DNA from: Flemingiibacterium sp045586505
GTDB lineage: Bacteria > Bacillota > Clostridia > Oscillospirales > CAG-272
DNA length: 16,823 bases
Direction of reading: 5' to 3'
Assembly: GCA_045586505.1 (NCBI GenBank)
Contig: JAZNAL010000043.1
Location: forward strand, 1 to 16,823
Shown: positions 6,669 to 13,822 of the stretch, one piece after another
Position numbering within the stretch: the first letter of the stretch is position 1
Layout: each line of letters opens with the position of its first letter
The notes under the pieces: generated by a model
Seen by the model: only the letters and a program-made list of their open reading frames with translations
Databases searched by the model: none
Told to the model about the DNA's origin: nothing
Program-made: the position numbers and the translations under genes

Positions 6669-7319
6669 TTACTCGCAAGCCTTCTTCAGTTCGTCGATTG
6701 CTGCCGCGCAGTCGGGGGCACGGAATACCGCAGAACCTGCAACGAACACATTTGCGCCTGCCTTATAAGCCTCGACGATGGTGTCCTTTGTGATGCCGCC
6801 GTCGACTTCGATGTCGATGTTTCTGCCGGAGGCGTCGATCATCTGCTTCAGCGCACGGACGCTTTCCATGGTCTCGGGGATGAATGACTGACCGCCAAAG
6901 CCCGGCTCAACGGTCATTACAAGCACCATGTCCACATATTCAAGCAGTGGCTCCAAAATAAACGCGGGGGTAGCGGGCTTGATGGAGATGGATGCCTTTA
7001 CGCCAAGCTCACGGATAGCCTTCAAAACCTCGATCTGGTTGTCACAGCTTTCGTAGTGGATGGTGATGATATCGGCGCCCGCCTTGGCAAAATCGGCGAT
7101 GTATCGCATGGGATTTGTGATCATCAGATGCACGTCAAAGGTAAGGGCGGAGCACTTGCGGATGGAGGATATTACGCACTGAGCGAAGCTCATGTTGGGT
7201 ACGAATACTCCGTCCATAACGTCAAGGTGGAGCATATCAGCGTGATTCTCGATGCGTGCGATCTCGCGGTCCAGCTGTGAAAAATCTGCGGCAAGCAGAG
7301 AAGGTGAAATTTTTACCAT
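6669..7319 (-). CDS. rpe: ribulose-phosphate 3-epimerase
   Basis: 216 aa, the normal length for Rpe. It interconverts ribulose 5-phosphate and xylulose 5-phosphate in the cytosolic pentose phosphate pathway on a TIM barrel. Hallmarks: SPSLLAADF at the N-terminus, metal/catalytic HLDVMDGVFVPN (His31, Asp33 and Asp36), DVHLM with His64, phosphate/loop motif VEPGFGGQSF (137-146), VDGGI with catalytic Asp173, and the phosphate-binding AGSAVF segment. ATG is preceded on the - strand by AAAAGGA. It lies 240 bases downstream of ispF on the same strand; a TATAAT at 7405-7410 (-) could give it its own weak promoter, but the -35 is poor, so read-through from ispF is also possible. The gap contains a probable + strand RNA. 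Confidence 0.96.
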   Translation of the reverse strand: MVKISPSLLAADFSQLDREIARIENHADMLHLDVMDGVFVPNMSFAQCVISSIRKCSALTFDVHLMITNPMRYIADFAKAGADIITIHYESCDNQIEVLKAIRELGVKASISIKPATPAFILEPLLEYVDMVLVMTVEPGFGGQSFIPETMESVRALKQMIDASGRNIDIEVDGGITKDTIVEAYKAGANVFVAGSAVFRAPDCAAAIDELKKACE

Positions 7320-7379
7320 GATTACTTAGATTCCTTTTCAAAATTTATTCTTTTGGTCGATCCTGCAGTCGCCCGTCAT

Positions 7380-7409
7380 GTGACAAAGGCGGAGCCGACG
7401 CCATATTAT
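7380..7409 (+). promoter_or_regulatory. candidate + strand promoter in the ispF-rpe gap
   Basis: GTGACA (7380-7385), 18-bp spacer, TATTAT (7404-7409), each one base from consensus. No + strand gene follows; the likely product is the structured RNA at about 7416-7557. The same A/T-rich bases also hold a TATAAT on the - strand, which is the alternative reading (rpe promoter). Confidence 0.45.
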
Positions 7410-7415
7410 ATAAAG

Positions 7416-7557
7416 GGGAAAATAAGACGGCAGGCGGCGGTTGGGATGCTTAAAAAAGAGGACGATTAGCTATATAGCCGCCGTTTGGCTGTCATTTGGG
7501 GCTGTTGTATTAACACAGATCATGCATCATAAGTGTTAGTACAGCAGTCCTTTTATT
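7416..7557 (+). ncRNA. candidate small structured RNA (about 140 nt) between ispF and rpe
   Basis: Downstream of the + strand promoter the sequence folds into two helices. The first pairs GACGGC (7426-7431) with GCTGTC (7488-7493) and CGGCGG (7435-7440) with CCGCCG (7478-7483), leaving a 37-base loop. The second is an 18-bp hairpin ending in a T run, listed as a terminator. Both helices contain G-U pairs that are stable only if the + strand is the RNA; on the - strand they become A-C mismatches. Neighbouring genes are on the - strand, so this would be an independent RNA antisense to the ispF-rpe intergenic transcript. It is not recognised as 6S, SRP, tmRNA, RNase P or a known riboswitch. The 5' end is estimated from the promoter. 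Confidence 0.4.
7498..7557 (+). terminator. intrinsic terminator of the candidate small RNA
   Basis: Arms 7499-7516 and 7533-7550 pair over 18 bp with three G-U pairs and no mismatch, loop of 16 bases containing ATGCAT, followed by TTTTATTATT. On the - strand the hairpin has three A-C mismatches and no T-tract, so it does not work as an ispF terminator. Its T run overlaps the ispF stop codon. Confidence 0.65.
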
Positions 7558-7559
7558 AT

Positions 7560-8039
7560 TTATTTGGATTTCGCAATAAGCGCAACAGCCTGGGCGGCGA
7601 TGCCCTCACCGCTTCCGGTGAAGCCGAGCTTTTCCTCGGTGGTCGCCTTAACGCTGACTTTCGATACCTCAATCCCCAGCGCCGACGCTAAATTTTCGCG
7701 CATCCTTTCGATATGCCCTGCCAGCTTTGGACGCTGTGCCACGACGGTGGAGTCGATATTTACAATGGAATAGCCGCTTTGTCGGAGTCTGAGTGCAACT
7801 GTCGCGGCTAATTTGAGACTGTCTGCGCCGCTGAATTTTTCGTCGGTGTCGGGGAACATCGCGCCGATGTCGCCAAACGCCGCCGCGCCGAGAAGTGCAT
7901 CCATTACCGCGTGGGTAAGCACATCCGCGTCGGAGTGACCGAGCAGCCCCTTTTCGTAGTCTATTTTTACGCCGCCGAGTATCAGGTCGCGCCCTGTAGT
8001 GAGGCGGTGAACGTCATAGCCTTGTCCGATTCTGTACAT
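7560..8039 (-). CDS. ispF: 2-C-methyl-D-erythritol 2,4-cyclodiphosphate synthase
   Basis: 159 aa, the standard IspF length. It cyclises CDP-methylerythritol 2-phosphate to MEcPP with release of CMP in the MEP isoprenoid pathway; a cytosolic trimer. Metal ligands are Asp9 and His11 in GYDVHRL and His43; GHSDADVLTHAVMDALLGA and FGDIGAMFPDTD are canonical, as is the C-terminal VKATTEEKLGFTG motif. The usual FTGRGEG reads FTGSGEG here. The ATG follows GGAGGA and starts 12 bases after the stop of the XRE/TPR regulator, so it is probably the third gene of a divIVA-XRE-ispF operon. No - strand terminator follows it. Confidence 0.96.
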   Translation of the reverse strand: MYRIGQGYDVHRLTTGRDLILGGVKIDYEKGLLGHSDADVLTHAVMDALLGAAAFGDIGAMFPDTDEKFSGADSLKLAATVALRLRQSGYSIVNIDSTVVAQRPKLAGHIERMRENLASALGIEVSKVSVKATTEEKLGFTGSGEGIAAQAVALIAKSK

Positions 8040-8051
8040 AAAATCCTCCGG

Positions 8052-8987
8052 TTAAGTTATACGCTTTGTAAGCTCTAAACGCTGTCCGGAATACTTGTAG
8101 GCGTTCTCGAAGTCGCCGCAGCATTTACAGCAGAATTCAAGGTCTGCCAAAATGTCGTAAAGTATCGCCGGTGGCGGCTCGGGGGAGAGGATAGTGAGCA
8201 GCTTCGCCTTGGCATCGAGGTATTCGCCGTTTATCATGTCGAGCTTTGCATCAATATGGACGCGGCAGACCTTGTCCGATGTGGAAAGGATCAGCGGTTC
8301 AAGCTCAGCCCTGAGTGTGACAGCCATAGGATGAGGCTGTGAATAGGCACTTTTTTCAAGCCCGCGGAGCTTTTCGAGGGCATAGAGATATATCGCCCGC
8401 TGGCTTTTTTCGAAGATGATACCGCGCAGTCTATCCTCATGGGTGCCGTCAGCGCTGACTGCGTCGTCGGGATAGAGTGCGGGGCAGACCGATATCAGTG
8501 TGCGCAGTACAAAGATGCGCTCGGAATCGTCATCACTTTTTGAGATGCGCTCCGCCGCTTCAAGATACTGCAGGGCGGTATTAAGACCGCCGCGCTCGTA
8601 AAGTTCAGCGGCTTTGCCTATGTATGCCTTGCAAAGAAGTGCCAAAAGCTCGCCGTCATCGGCTACGCCCTTGAGACGCTCGATGACCTTGTCATATTTC
8701 TTTTGGTCCATCAGACGCTTCATGTCAAGTGACAACTGCCAGTTGGAAAAATCCTTCATGTCACCGATCAATGCGCCAACGGGAACATCTAATCTTTTGG
8801 CAATGGCACAAAGCGTTGGCAGTGACGGCAGTGCGGCGCCGTTTTCGATACGGCTGAGCATATTTCGGGTGACATCCTCGCCCGCAAGCTGACTTTGAGT
8901 CATACCGCGTTTTTTGCGGATGGCACAGATTTGCTTGCCGATATTGGTAAGGACGGGGAAGCGACCGTTTCTGTCCTCAGCGCTCAT
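8052..8987 (-). CDS. XRE-family regulator with helical (TPR-like) C-terminal domain
   Basis: 311 aa. Residues about 16-75 are a Cro/CI-type helix-turn-helix (IGKQICAIRKKRGMTQSQLA, then MLSRIENGAALPSLPTLCAIAKRLDV). The rest is alpha-helical with repeated pairs such as LLALLCKAYIGKAAELYERG and ALQYLEAAERI, in the style of the TPR domains that sense peptides or partners in Rgg/PlcR-type (RRNPP) regulators. A Cys-rich FCCKCCGDF segment lies near the C-terminus. The ATG overlaps the divIVA-like stop (ATGA at 8984-8987) with AGGAGG just upstream, so the two are translationally coupled. Target genes and ligand are unknown; no small signalling-peptide gene was seen nearby. Confidence 0.85.
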   Translation of the reverse strand: MSAEDRNGRFPVLTNIGKQICAIRKKRGMTQSQLAGEDVTRNMLSRIENGAALPSLPTLCAIAKRLDVPVGALIGDMKDFSNWQLSLDMKRLMDQKKYDKVIERLKGVADDGELLALLCKAYIGKAAELYERGGLNTALQYLEAAERISKSDDDSERIFVLRTLISVCPALYPDDAVSADGTHEDRLRGIIFEKSQRAIYLYALEKLRGLEKSAYSQPHPMAVTLRAELEPLILSTSDKVCRVHIDAKLDMINGEYLDAKAKLLTILSPEPPPAILYDILADLEFCCKCCGDFENAYKYSGQRLELTKRIT

Positions 8988-9706
8988 TTAGCCTCCTCGG
9001 AGGTGAATGCGGCTTCAAATCCTTCAAGCTTTTCGTTTATTGTATCGGAGGAAAGTGCGCGTGTACGCTCCGAGAAGCCCACCAGCACGCGGTTGATCTC
9101 AAGCTGAGTCTCGTCAACCAGACGTGTCAGCTCATTTTTACGGGTCTCTGTCAGCTTTTTTAACTGAAGCTCAGCGTCAACGCGACGACTGCGGCATTCA
9201 GCCTCAGTCTTTGAGAGCATTGCTTCGCTGCTGAGTTTTGCTTCATTTTTGATGCGCTCGGCATCGGCGGTGGCTTCCATAAAGATCTCGCCCATGCGGT
9301 TTGTCATGGACTCGTACTGCTCAAGCTTGGATTCAAGCGAAGCATAATCGGAAAGCTTCGCCTTTGCGGCTTCAAGCTCGGCGCGAAGGCTTTCGGTCTC
9401 TTCCTTTTGAACTGTGATCTGCTCATTCTGCGCGGCTATAAGGTTATTTGCCCTCTCCGCTTCCTCGGAGATCTTGTCAGCCTCCTCCTGCGCCTTTGAA
9501 TCGGTGAGCTCTGCAAGCTTGCTATCTTTTTCGGAAAGCTCCTCACGGCATTTTTCAAGCTCGGAGGTGAGGGCGTTGATCTTTTCATCAAGCTCGGCAA
9601 TCTTGTCGTCATACTCGCGGCAAAGCCTTGAAATATATTCGGTTACATCCTTCTTGTTGAATCCGCCCATAGCGGTACGGAACGCGGGTGATCTGACATC
9701 ATTCAT
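8984..9706 (-). CDS. DivIVA-domain coiled-coil protein
   Basis: 240 aa. The N-terminus SPAFRTAMGGFNKKDVTEYI is a DivIVA-type membrane-curvature domain of the form F-x-GY/F-x-x-x-DV-x-x-Y, followed by a long coiled coil (about 30-210) rich in Glu, Lys, Leu and Ala. Proteins of this class localise to cell poles or septa and organise division, growth or sporulation partners. ATG at 9706 is chosen because GGGAGG on the - strand lies seven bases before it; the upstream in-frame ATG at 9721 overlaps that ribosome binding site. It opens a probable operon with the XRE regulator and ispF and has its own promoter. It is too divergent to call true DivIVA rather than GpsB/SepIVA-like relatives. Confidence 0.8.
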   Translation of the reverse strand: MNDVRSPAFRTAMGGFNKKDVTEYISRLCREYDDKIAELDEKINALTSELEKCREELSEKDSKLAELTDSKAQEEADKISEEAERANNLIAAQNEQITVQKEETESLRAELEAAKAKLSDYASLESKLEQYESMTNRMGEIFMEATADAERIKNEAKLSSEAMLSKTEAECRSRRVDAELQLKKLTETRKNELTRLVDETQLEINRVLVGFSERTRALSSDTINEKLEGFEAAFTSEEAK

Positions 9707-9740
9707 AATGCTGCCTCCCATAAATATAAGTATTCACTCT

Positions 9741-9769
9741 ATTTTACCACACAAAATGAAATTTAGCAA
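9741..9769 (-). promoter_or_regulatory. sigma-A promoter of the divIVA-XRE-ispF operon
   Basis: On the - strand: TTGCTA (9764-9769), 17-bp spacer, TAAAAT (9741-9746), 35 bases before the chosen ATG at 9706. Confidence 0.7.
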
Positions 9770-9798
9770 GAGAAAACTGAAAAAAATTTCACTTATGC

Positions 9799-9827
9799 TT
9801 GATTTTATACAAAAAATGCGCTATAAT
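9799..9827 (+). promoter_or_regulatory. orphan + strand promoter pointing into yunB
   Basis: TTGATT (9799-9804), 17-bp spacer, perfect TATAAT (9822-9827). Both flanking genes are on the - strand, and no + strand ORF with a start codon and ribosome binding site follows, so it would make an RNA antisense to the 3' end of yunB. It lies back to back with the divIVA promoter. Confidence 0.55.
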
Positions 9828-9860
9828 GGTAATAATACAACAACATTCGCCGGAAATATC

Positions 9861-10559
9861 CTACGGAAGGGTGGCGGCGTAATCGTTTAAGTCGTTTTCC
9901 TCATCCTCATCGATCTCGAAGCGGTTGATGGCGGTATATGCGTCGGGTACTTTTCCCACCACCACGGTCTCGGCGAGGGTCACATCGGAGGCAAGCTCGC
10001 TTTTTATGATCTCACCCGCTGCTATGATGTTTACGGTGATGCGTACCCGCATGGTTATTTTGTGAAGCGTCTGATTGATGCCCGACTCGATAAACTCGGT
10101 GCGCACGTCGGCGGTAATGTCACCGATTGGGACGAGCCGTACATTTACCGGGATGCCGTGTCCTGCGAATATATTGCTCCCCGTAAGGTTTCCGAGCGGT
10201 ACGGAGAAGCTCATGTTTTTTGTGTTGTTCATCCTCTCAGTAAGGAGCAGAATTGCATCTGATCTGAGGGACGAGATGGCGGGAATATTTGTTTCGATGC
10301 TGGATACACCGTCGGCGCCTGTAGTTACCTTTACAAGTGCCCCCGCATCGCAAAGCGACGCGTTTACCGCCTCGCTTATAATCTCGGATGCAAAAATCCT
10401 CGCGCGGCTTTTTGCCGCTTCCGTGATGAGCGGTGTCACGCGAAGCTCGATAAAGCAGAAAATGCAGATAATAAATAATAACAGTATCATCAAAATAAAC
10501 GCGACGCGGGAGCGTAGACTGAGTCTTGTTCGCCCCAGTGGCGGATAGTAGCGGGTCAT
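9861..10559 (-). CDS. yunB: sporulation protein YunB
   Basis: 232 aa. One N-terminal membrane helix (about 18-41) after a basic cytoplasmic tail, then an extracytoplasmic domain. YunB hallmarks: the RVTPLITEAAKSRARIFASE segment with NEAIxDAV-like EIISEAVNASL, the IPVNVRLVPIGDITADVRTEF segment, the GINQTLHKITM segment and the AETVVVGKVPDAYT signature at the C-terminus. In Bacillus the gene is SigE-controlled and needed for full sporulation; exact role unknown. ATG follows AGAGGTGATCAA. A CATAGAAT on the - strand (10577-10584) resembles a SigE -10 box but no matching -35 box was found. It diverges from xpt. Confidence 0.88.
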   Translation of the reverse strand: MTRYYPPLGRTRLSLRSRVAFILMILLLFIICIFCFIELRVTPLITEAAKSRARIFASEIISEAVNASLCDAGALVKVTTGADGVSSIETNIPAISSLRSDAILLLTERMNNTKNMSFSVPLGNLTGSNIFAGHGIPVNVRLVPIGDITADVRTEFIESGINQTLHKITMRVRITVNIIAAGEIIKSELASDVTLAETVVVGKVPDAYTAINRFEIDEDEENDLNDYAATLP

Positions 10560-10651
10560 TTGATCACCTCTACTGTATTCTATGAAAAATTACAGAATGG
10601 GTTACAATTCTTACGAAAACCGGGAAATAATATAAAAGATCGGAGAAAATC

Positions 10652-11227
10652 ATGAAATTACTTGAAGAGCGCATATTGAAGGACGGCATCATCAAGGAGG
10701 GCGGCATCGTCAAGGTGGACAGCTTCCTCAATCATAAGATGGACATCGGACTCATAAATGAGATCGGCAAGGAGTTTTACCGTCTTTTCGGTGATGAAAA
10801 GGTAACGAAAATTCTTACCGTTGAGGCGTCGGGTATCGGCATTGCCTGCATCGCGGCGCAGTATTTCGGTGTGGATGTTGTGTTTGCCAAGAAGGCGGAG
10901 TCGAAGAATCTCGACGGCGATGTATACACCTCCACGGTGCACTCCTACACCAAGGACAAGGAATACATAATCCGCGTATCCAAGAAGTTCATTGACAGCT
11001 CCGACAGCGTACTGATCATCGACGATTTTCTTGCAAAGGGCAAGGCGATACTCGGTCTTGTGGACATCATAGGACAGTCTGGCGCCACTCTTGCAGGTGC
11101 GGGCATCTGCATCGAAAAGGGCTTCCAGGAGGGCGGAAAGCTCATCCGCGATATGGGTATTCATCTTGAATCCCTGGCTATTGTGGAGCTTACCGAGGAC
11201 GGCGGAATCACCTTCAGAGAACAGTAA
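10652..11227 (+). CDS. xpt: xanthine phosphoribosyltransferase
   Basis: 191 aa, the expected length. It converts xanthine plus PRPP to XMP for purine salvage in the cytosol. Family features: MKLLEERILKDGIIK at the start, the SFLNHKMD segment, VEASGIGIACIAAQ (57-70), the PRPP-binding loop VLIIDDFLAKGKA (120-132), and the C-terminal GKLIRDMGIHLESLAIVE. The start at 10652 has CGGAGA upstream. In many Firmicutes xpt follows a purine riboswitch; here only 92 bases separate it from divergent yunB and no riboswitch core is seen, so control is probably different. It is followed after 13 bases by a thioesterase gene, a likely operon. Confidence 0.95.
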   Translation: MKLLEERILKDGIIKEGGIVKVDSFLNHKMDIGLINEIGKEFYRLFGDEKVTKILTVEASGIGIACIAAQYFGVDVVFAKKAESKNLDGDVYTSTVHSYTKDKEYIIRVSKKFIDSSDSVLIIDDFLAKGKAILGLVDIIGQSGATLAGAGICIEKGFQEGGKLIRDMGIHLESLAIVELTEDGGITFREQ

Positions 11228-11240
11228 ATCGAGGTAGAAA

Positions 11241-11702
11241 ATGAATCTTAACCCCAAAACCCCTGCGGAGTCATATACGGAGTCCGTGCATATATTGAAT
11301 CTTGCCACCATGAACGGATACAACCGTTTGTTTGGTGGTAAGCTGATGGAGTGGATCGACATCACTGCCGCTGTGACGGCGAGACGTCACGCTAACCGCA
11401 ACGTTACCACAGCTCATGTGTACTCGCTGGAATTTAAAGAGCCGGCATATGCCAACAGTCTTGTGGTTATGTGCGGCAAGATAGTATACGTGGGCAGAAC
11501 GTCCATGGACGTGTGCGTGAAGTCCTATGTTGAGACCCTTGACGGTACCCGCCGTCTTATAAATTCCGCATATCTAACGCTTGTGGCACTTGATGAAAAT
11601 GACCGTCCTACCCCCGTCCCGTCGCTGACGCTTACGACAGATGAGGAAAAGGCAGAGTGGGAAGCGGCGCTGGCACGTCGCGGCGAAAGGAGCAAAGGCT
11701 GA
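11241..11702 (+). CDS. hotdog-fold acyl-CoA thioesterase
   Basis: 153 aa, YkhA/ACOT-type. The segment NRLFGGKLMEWIDITAAVTA (28-47) is the hallmark of acyl-CoA hydrolases of this group, with Asp40 the likely catalytic residue on the central helix; ANRNVTTAHVYSLEFKEPAY and the GRTSMDVCVKSY strand complete the fold. It hydrolyses acyl-CoA to free acid and CoA; chain-length preference is not visible. GAGGT before ATG 11241. It follows xpt by 13 bases and its stop overlaps the next start (TGATG at 11700-11704). Confidence 0.9.
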   Translation: MNLNPKTPAESYTESVHILNLATMNGYNRLFGGKLMEWIDITAAVTARRHANRNVTTAHVYSLEFKEPAYANSLVVMCGKIVYVGRTSMDVCVKSYVETLDGTRRLINSAYLTLVALDENDRPTPVPSLTLTTDEEKAEWEAALARRGERSKG

Positions 11703-12028
11703 TGGAAAAGGTACCGTTTAAGAGGTGGATACCCTTTTTACTTGTAATGATCGCACTGTTTTATGTAGTGCCGCCGACAATAATCGGCACCCGCTTTGAG
11801 GATTTCGCCATCAAGATAATTACCCCCGCATGCTGTCTTGGGGGCGGTATTGTATTCGGTAAGATCAACGGCTGGGTATGGTATTTCTGCGCCATCGTGG
11901 CGCTTGTCTTCGCACCGACGCTGGTGCTTTACTATGCGCAGAGCGATCTTCACTACATATTCGAATACGGTGGACTTGCGCTGATCGGAAATCTCCTCGG
12001 ATATGCGTTTCACAGGGATAAGTATTAA
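11702..12028 (+). CDS. uncharacterised small membrane protein with four predicted helices
   Basis: 108 aa, no family recognised. Four hydrophobic stretches at about 9-26, 33-53, 57-79 and 86-103 suggest an integral membrane protein with both ends in the cytoplasm (basic KVPFKR at the start, HRDKY at the end). The ATG at 11702 overlaps the thioesterase stop and has AAAGGAG nine bases upstream, so it is co-translated; a longer reading from a GTG at 11657 would run through the thioesterase gene and lacks a binding site. It ends the xpt-thioesterase operon 75 bases before a strong terminator. Function unknown. Confidence 0.75.
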   Translation: MEKVPFKRWIPFLLVMIALFYVVPPTIIGTRFEDFAIKIITPACCLGGGIVFGKINGWVWYFCAIVALVFAPTLVLYYAQSDLHYIFEYGGLALIGNLLGYAFHRDKY

Positions 12029-12103
12029 AGGGGGAAGCTGTCCGCTGTATGAAGTATAACTATAATACGCATGGGATTGTGGACTTAGGTAACTAAAACA
12101 AGT

Positions 12104-12135
12104 ACGGCGGGAGCAAGCTCCCGCCGTGTTTCTTA
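12104..12135. terminator. bidirectional terminator between the xpt operon and the DUF624 gene
   Basis: ACGGCGGGAGC (12104-12114) pairs perfectly with GCTCCCGCCGT (12117-12127) around AA, followed by GTTTCTTATATT on the + strand and ACTTGTTTTAG on the - strand. Confidence 0.8.
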
Positions 12136-12137
12136 TA

Positions 12138-13109
12138 TTAACCTAAATCATGGAAGATTGGCTCTTCCGCATCATCTGGATTGGAGTCCTCGTAGTAGGG
12201 GTCGATCATGATCTCTTTGATCTTTGGGAAGGCGGCGTAGCAGGCGATAAACGCGCAGTCCGCGAACAGAAGAACGAAGGGGATGATGATACCGATGGGC
12301 AGGACGTAGTAGAGAAGCAGATAGGTGATCGCCAGCATTGCAACAATACCGAGGGTCGCCATAAAGTTGCGCTTGAAGCCGATAAGGGAGAAGATGAGCG
12401 CGTTCTTTAAGATCTTGAAGATCGAAAGGTCGAAGGTGATCATCAGATTGTAGATGTAGAAGCGCATCCAGAACCACATAAGGGCAATAAGCAGGGAAGC
12501 GTAGAACATGATGTTCATCACAGAGGATGTACCTGTGTTGAAGTAGAAGAATACGATGTCGTATACGCAGAGGAAGCAGAGAAGTGCATCAAGTATGCCC
12601 ATTATCATACCCTGCTTTAAATTGCGCTTGATGGCGTACCAGAAATCCTCCCACATGAATATGGGCTCACCCTTGATCATGTTGCGGATGATGTAGGTCG
12701 TACCCGTATTGACATAGCCAAAGGTAAAAATGACAAGCAGCGACAGTGCCAGCGCGATATTCGTCCACACCGTGTTGAAGCCGATCTCGGACTGTGTGCC
12801 GAAGATTCCAAACAGCACCGAGGTGACCGGTGACTGGTCATGGGTCATAACGCCGTAGACCGGCGCGAACATTTTGTAAGCCGGTGCAAAGGAGTCGCGG
12901 TTCAAATTGCCGCTGAGAGCAAGGAGCAGGAACAGGATAGGGAAGTTGCCGAAAATATAGAACATATTCACGGTAACAAGCCGTGTGAATTTCGAGCCGA
13001 AGTATTTGAAGAAATTCTGGAGATTCTTAGGTCCTACGGGCTCTTTTTTTACGCCCTTGCCTTCCTTGTTCCAGTCAAATATTTTTAATTCTTTTCCGAA
13101 TAGCTTCAA
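12138..13109 (-). CDS. YesL/DUF624 family membrane protein
   Basis: 323 aa, longer than the roughly 210-aa YesL proteins because of an N-terminal extension and extra loops. It has about six to seven membrane helices, with DUF624-like NLFYIFGNFP-type start (VNMFYIFGNFPILFLLLAL), the GTTYIIRNMIKGEPIFMWEDFWYAIKRN loop characteristic of the family, and a C-terminal FPKIKEIMIDPYYED tail. Function of the family is poorly known; members often sit near carbohydrate transporters, which is not the case here. The start is a TTG at 13109 with AAAGGA eleven bases upstream; the family opening (MKLFGKELKIFDWNKEGKG) supports it, and the next Met is at residue 49. It follows the SpoIIM-like gene by 40 bases. 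Confidence 0.85.
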   Translation of the reverse strand: MKLFGKELKIFDWNKEGKGVKKEPVGPKNLQNFFKYFGSKFTRLVTVNMFYIFGNFPILFLLLALSGNLNRDSFAPAYKMFAPVYGVMTHDQSPVTSVLFGIFGTQSEIGFNTVWTNIALALSLLVIFTFGYVNTGTTYIIRNMIKGEPIFMWEDFWYAIKRNLKQGMIMGILDALLCFLCVYDIVFFYFNTGTSSVMNIMFYASLLIALMWFWMRFYIYNLMITFDLSIFKILKNALIFSLIGFKRNFMATLGIVAMLAITYLLLYYVLPIGIIIPFVLLFADCAFIACYAAFPKIKEIMIDPYYEDSNPDDAEEPIFHDLG

Positions 13110-13149
13110 GGTTTTGCACGTCCTTTCGTGTTTTGGGGGATTTTTGCCG

Positions 13150-13764
13150 CTAAATGTAAACGTAAATTAAAAACAGCATAAGTATCACATCTATGCAAAC
13201 AAGGGCAAAGATGCGAAGAAAGACCATTAAGTAGCGCCGTGTGCGCGGTGAGCGCAGTTCCACGCGCCTTTCGGGGTAATAGAATCCTGCCGCCTCTGTA
13301 CTTAAAAGTGCAAGAAGCATTGAGATTGCTAATGTGGCAAACAGATAGACCATGGAGTCAAGCAGCAGACCCGTGCGGGTGGAAAACTGCAGCATCGTTA
13401 CGGCAAACCCAAACAGTACTCCGCGGTATAGCAGCATCGCGCCGCTGACAAGCGTGGTGAAGAGGGTAAAGCCCGCAAAAAATACCGCGATGAACATCCA
13501 AAGCTCGTGTAAACAGCAGTCCGCCGCAACGCGCACGATATCAAGCGACGAGCCGCACCGATTGAACAGCGCCAAAAAGTAGCGCTCGATAAGATTGTCG
13601 TAAAGCTCCGATTCGCCAAAGCCAAGAAGTCTGTATATCGCGCAGCCAAGAAAGCTGCCGAATATGAACAGTGACGACGCCGCAAGAAGCGCAGCCCTGC
13701 GGTCAAATCCGCTACTTGTGTAAATAGCCTTTGCGGCTTGTCCTTTGTATAAACCGTAGTCCAT
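13150..13764 (-). CDS. SpoIIM-like integral membrane protein
   Basis: 204 aa with about five membrane helices (about 23-47, 88-112, 113-132, 137-160, 180-203). Length, topology and the central LLYRGVLFGFAVTMLQF segment resemble stage II sporulation protein M, where a KGFxLGFTVAFL-type motif is conserved; SpoIIM works with SpoIID and SpoIIP in peptidoglycan remodelling during engulfment. Similarity is moderate, so a different membrane protein of similar size is possible. ATG 13764 follows AGGTGGTGG. It lies between proC and the DUF624 gene on the same strand, a likely three-gene transcript. Confidence 0.6.
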   Translation of the reverse strand: MDYGLYKGQAAKAIYTSSGFDRRAALLAASSLFIFGSFLGCAIYRLLGFGESELYDNLIERYFLALFNRCGSSLDIVRVAADCCLHELWMFIAVFFAGFTLFTTLVSGAMLLYRGVLFGFAVTMLQFSTRTGLLLDSMVYLFATLAISMLLALLSTEAAGFYYPERRVELRSPRTRRYLMVFLRIFALVCIDVILMLFLIYVYI

Positions 13765-13822
13765 GTTGCCACCACCTAAAGTTTTTTAGTAAATCATATG
13801 CGGTGATAGCATGGAATATGTG

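Noticed and set aside
9414..9890. Open frame of 158 codons on the + strand
   Set aside because: Mostly antisense to the divIVA-like coiled coil; serine-rich translation typical of a shadow. The + promoter at 9799 lies inside it, too late to transcribe its start.
10560..10651. Purine riboswitch before xpt
   Set aside because: Only 92 bases between divergent genes and no three-way junction core or terminator; no support.
10658..11365. Long open frame of 235 codons on the - strand
   Set aside because: Lies opposite xpt, whose family match is unambiguous; no ribosome binding site and low-complexity, shadow-type translation.
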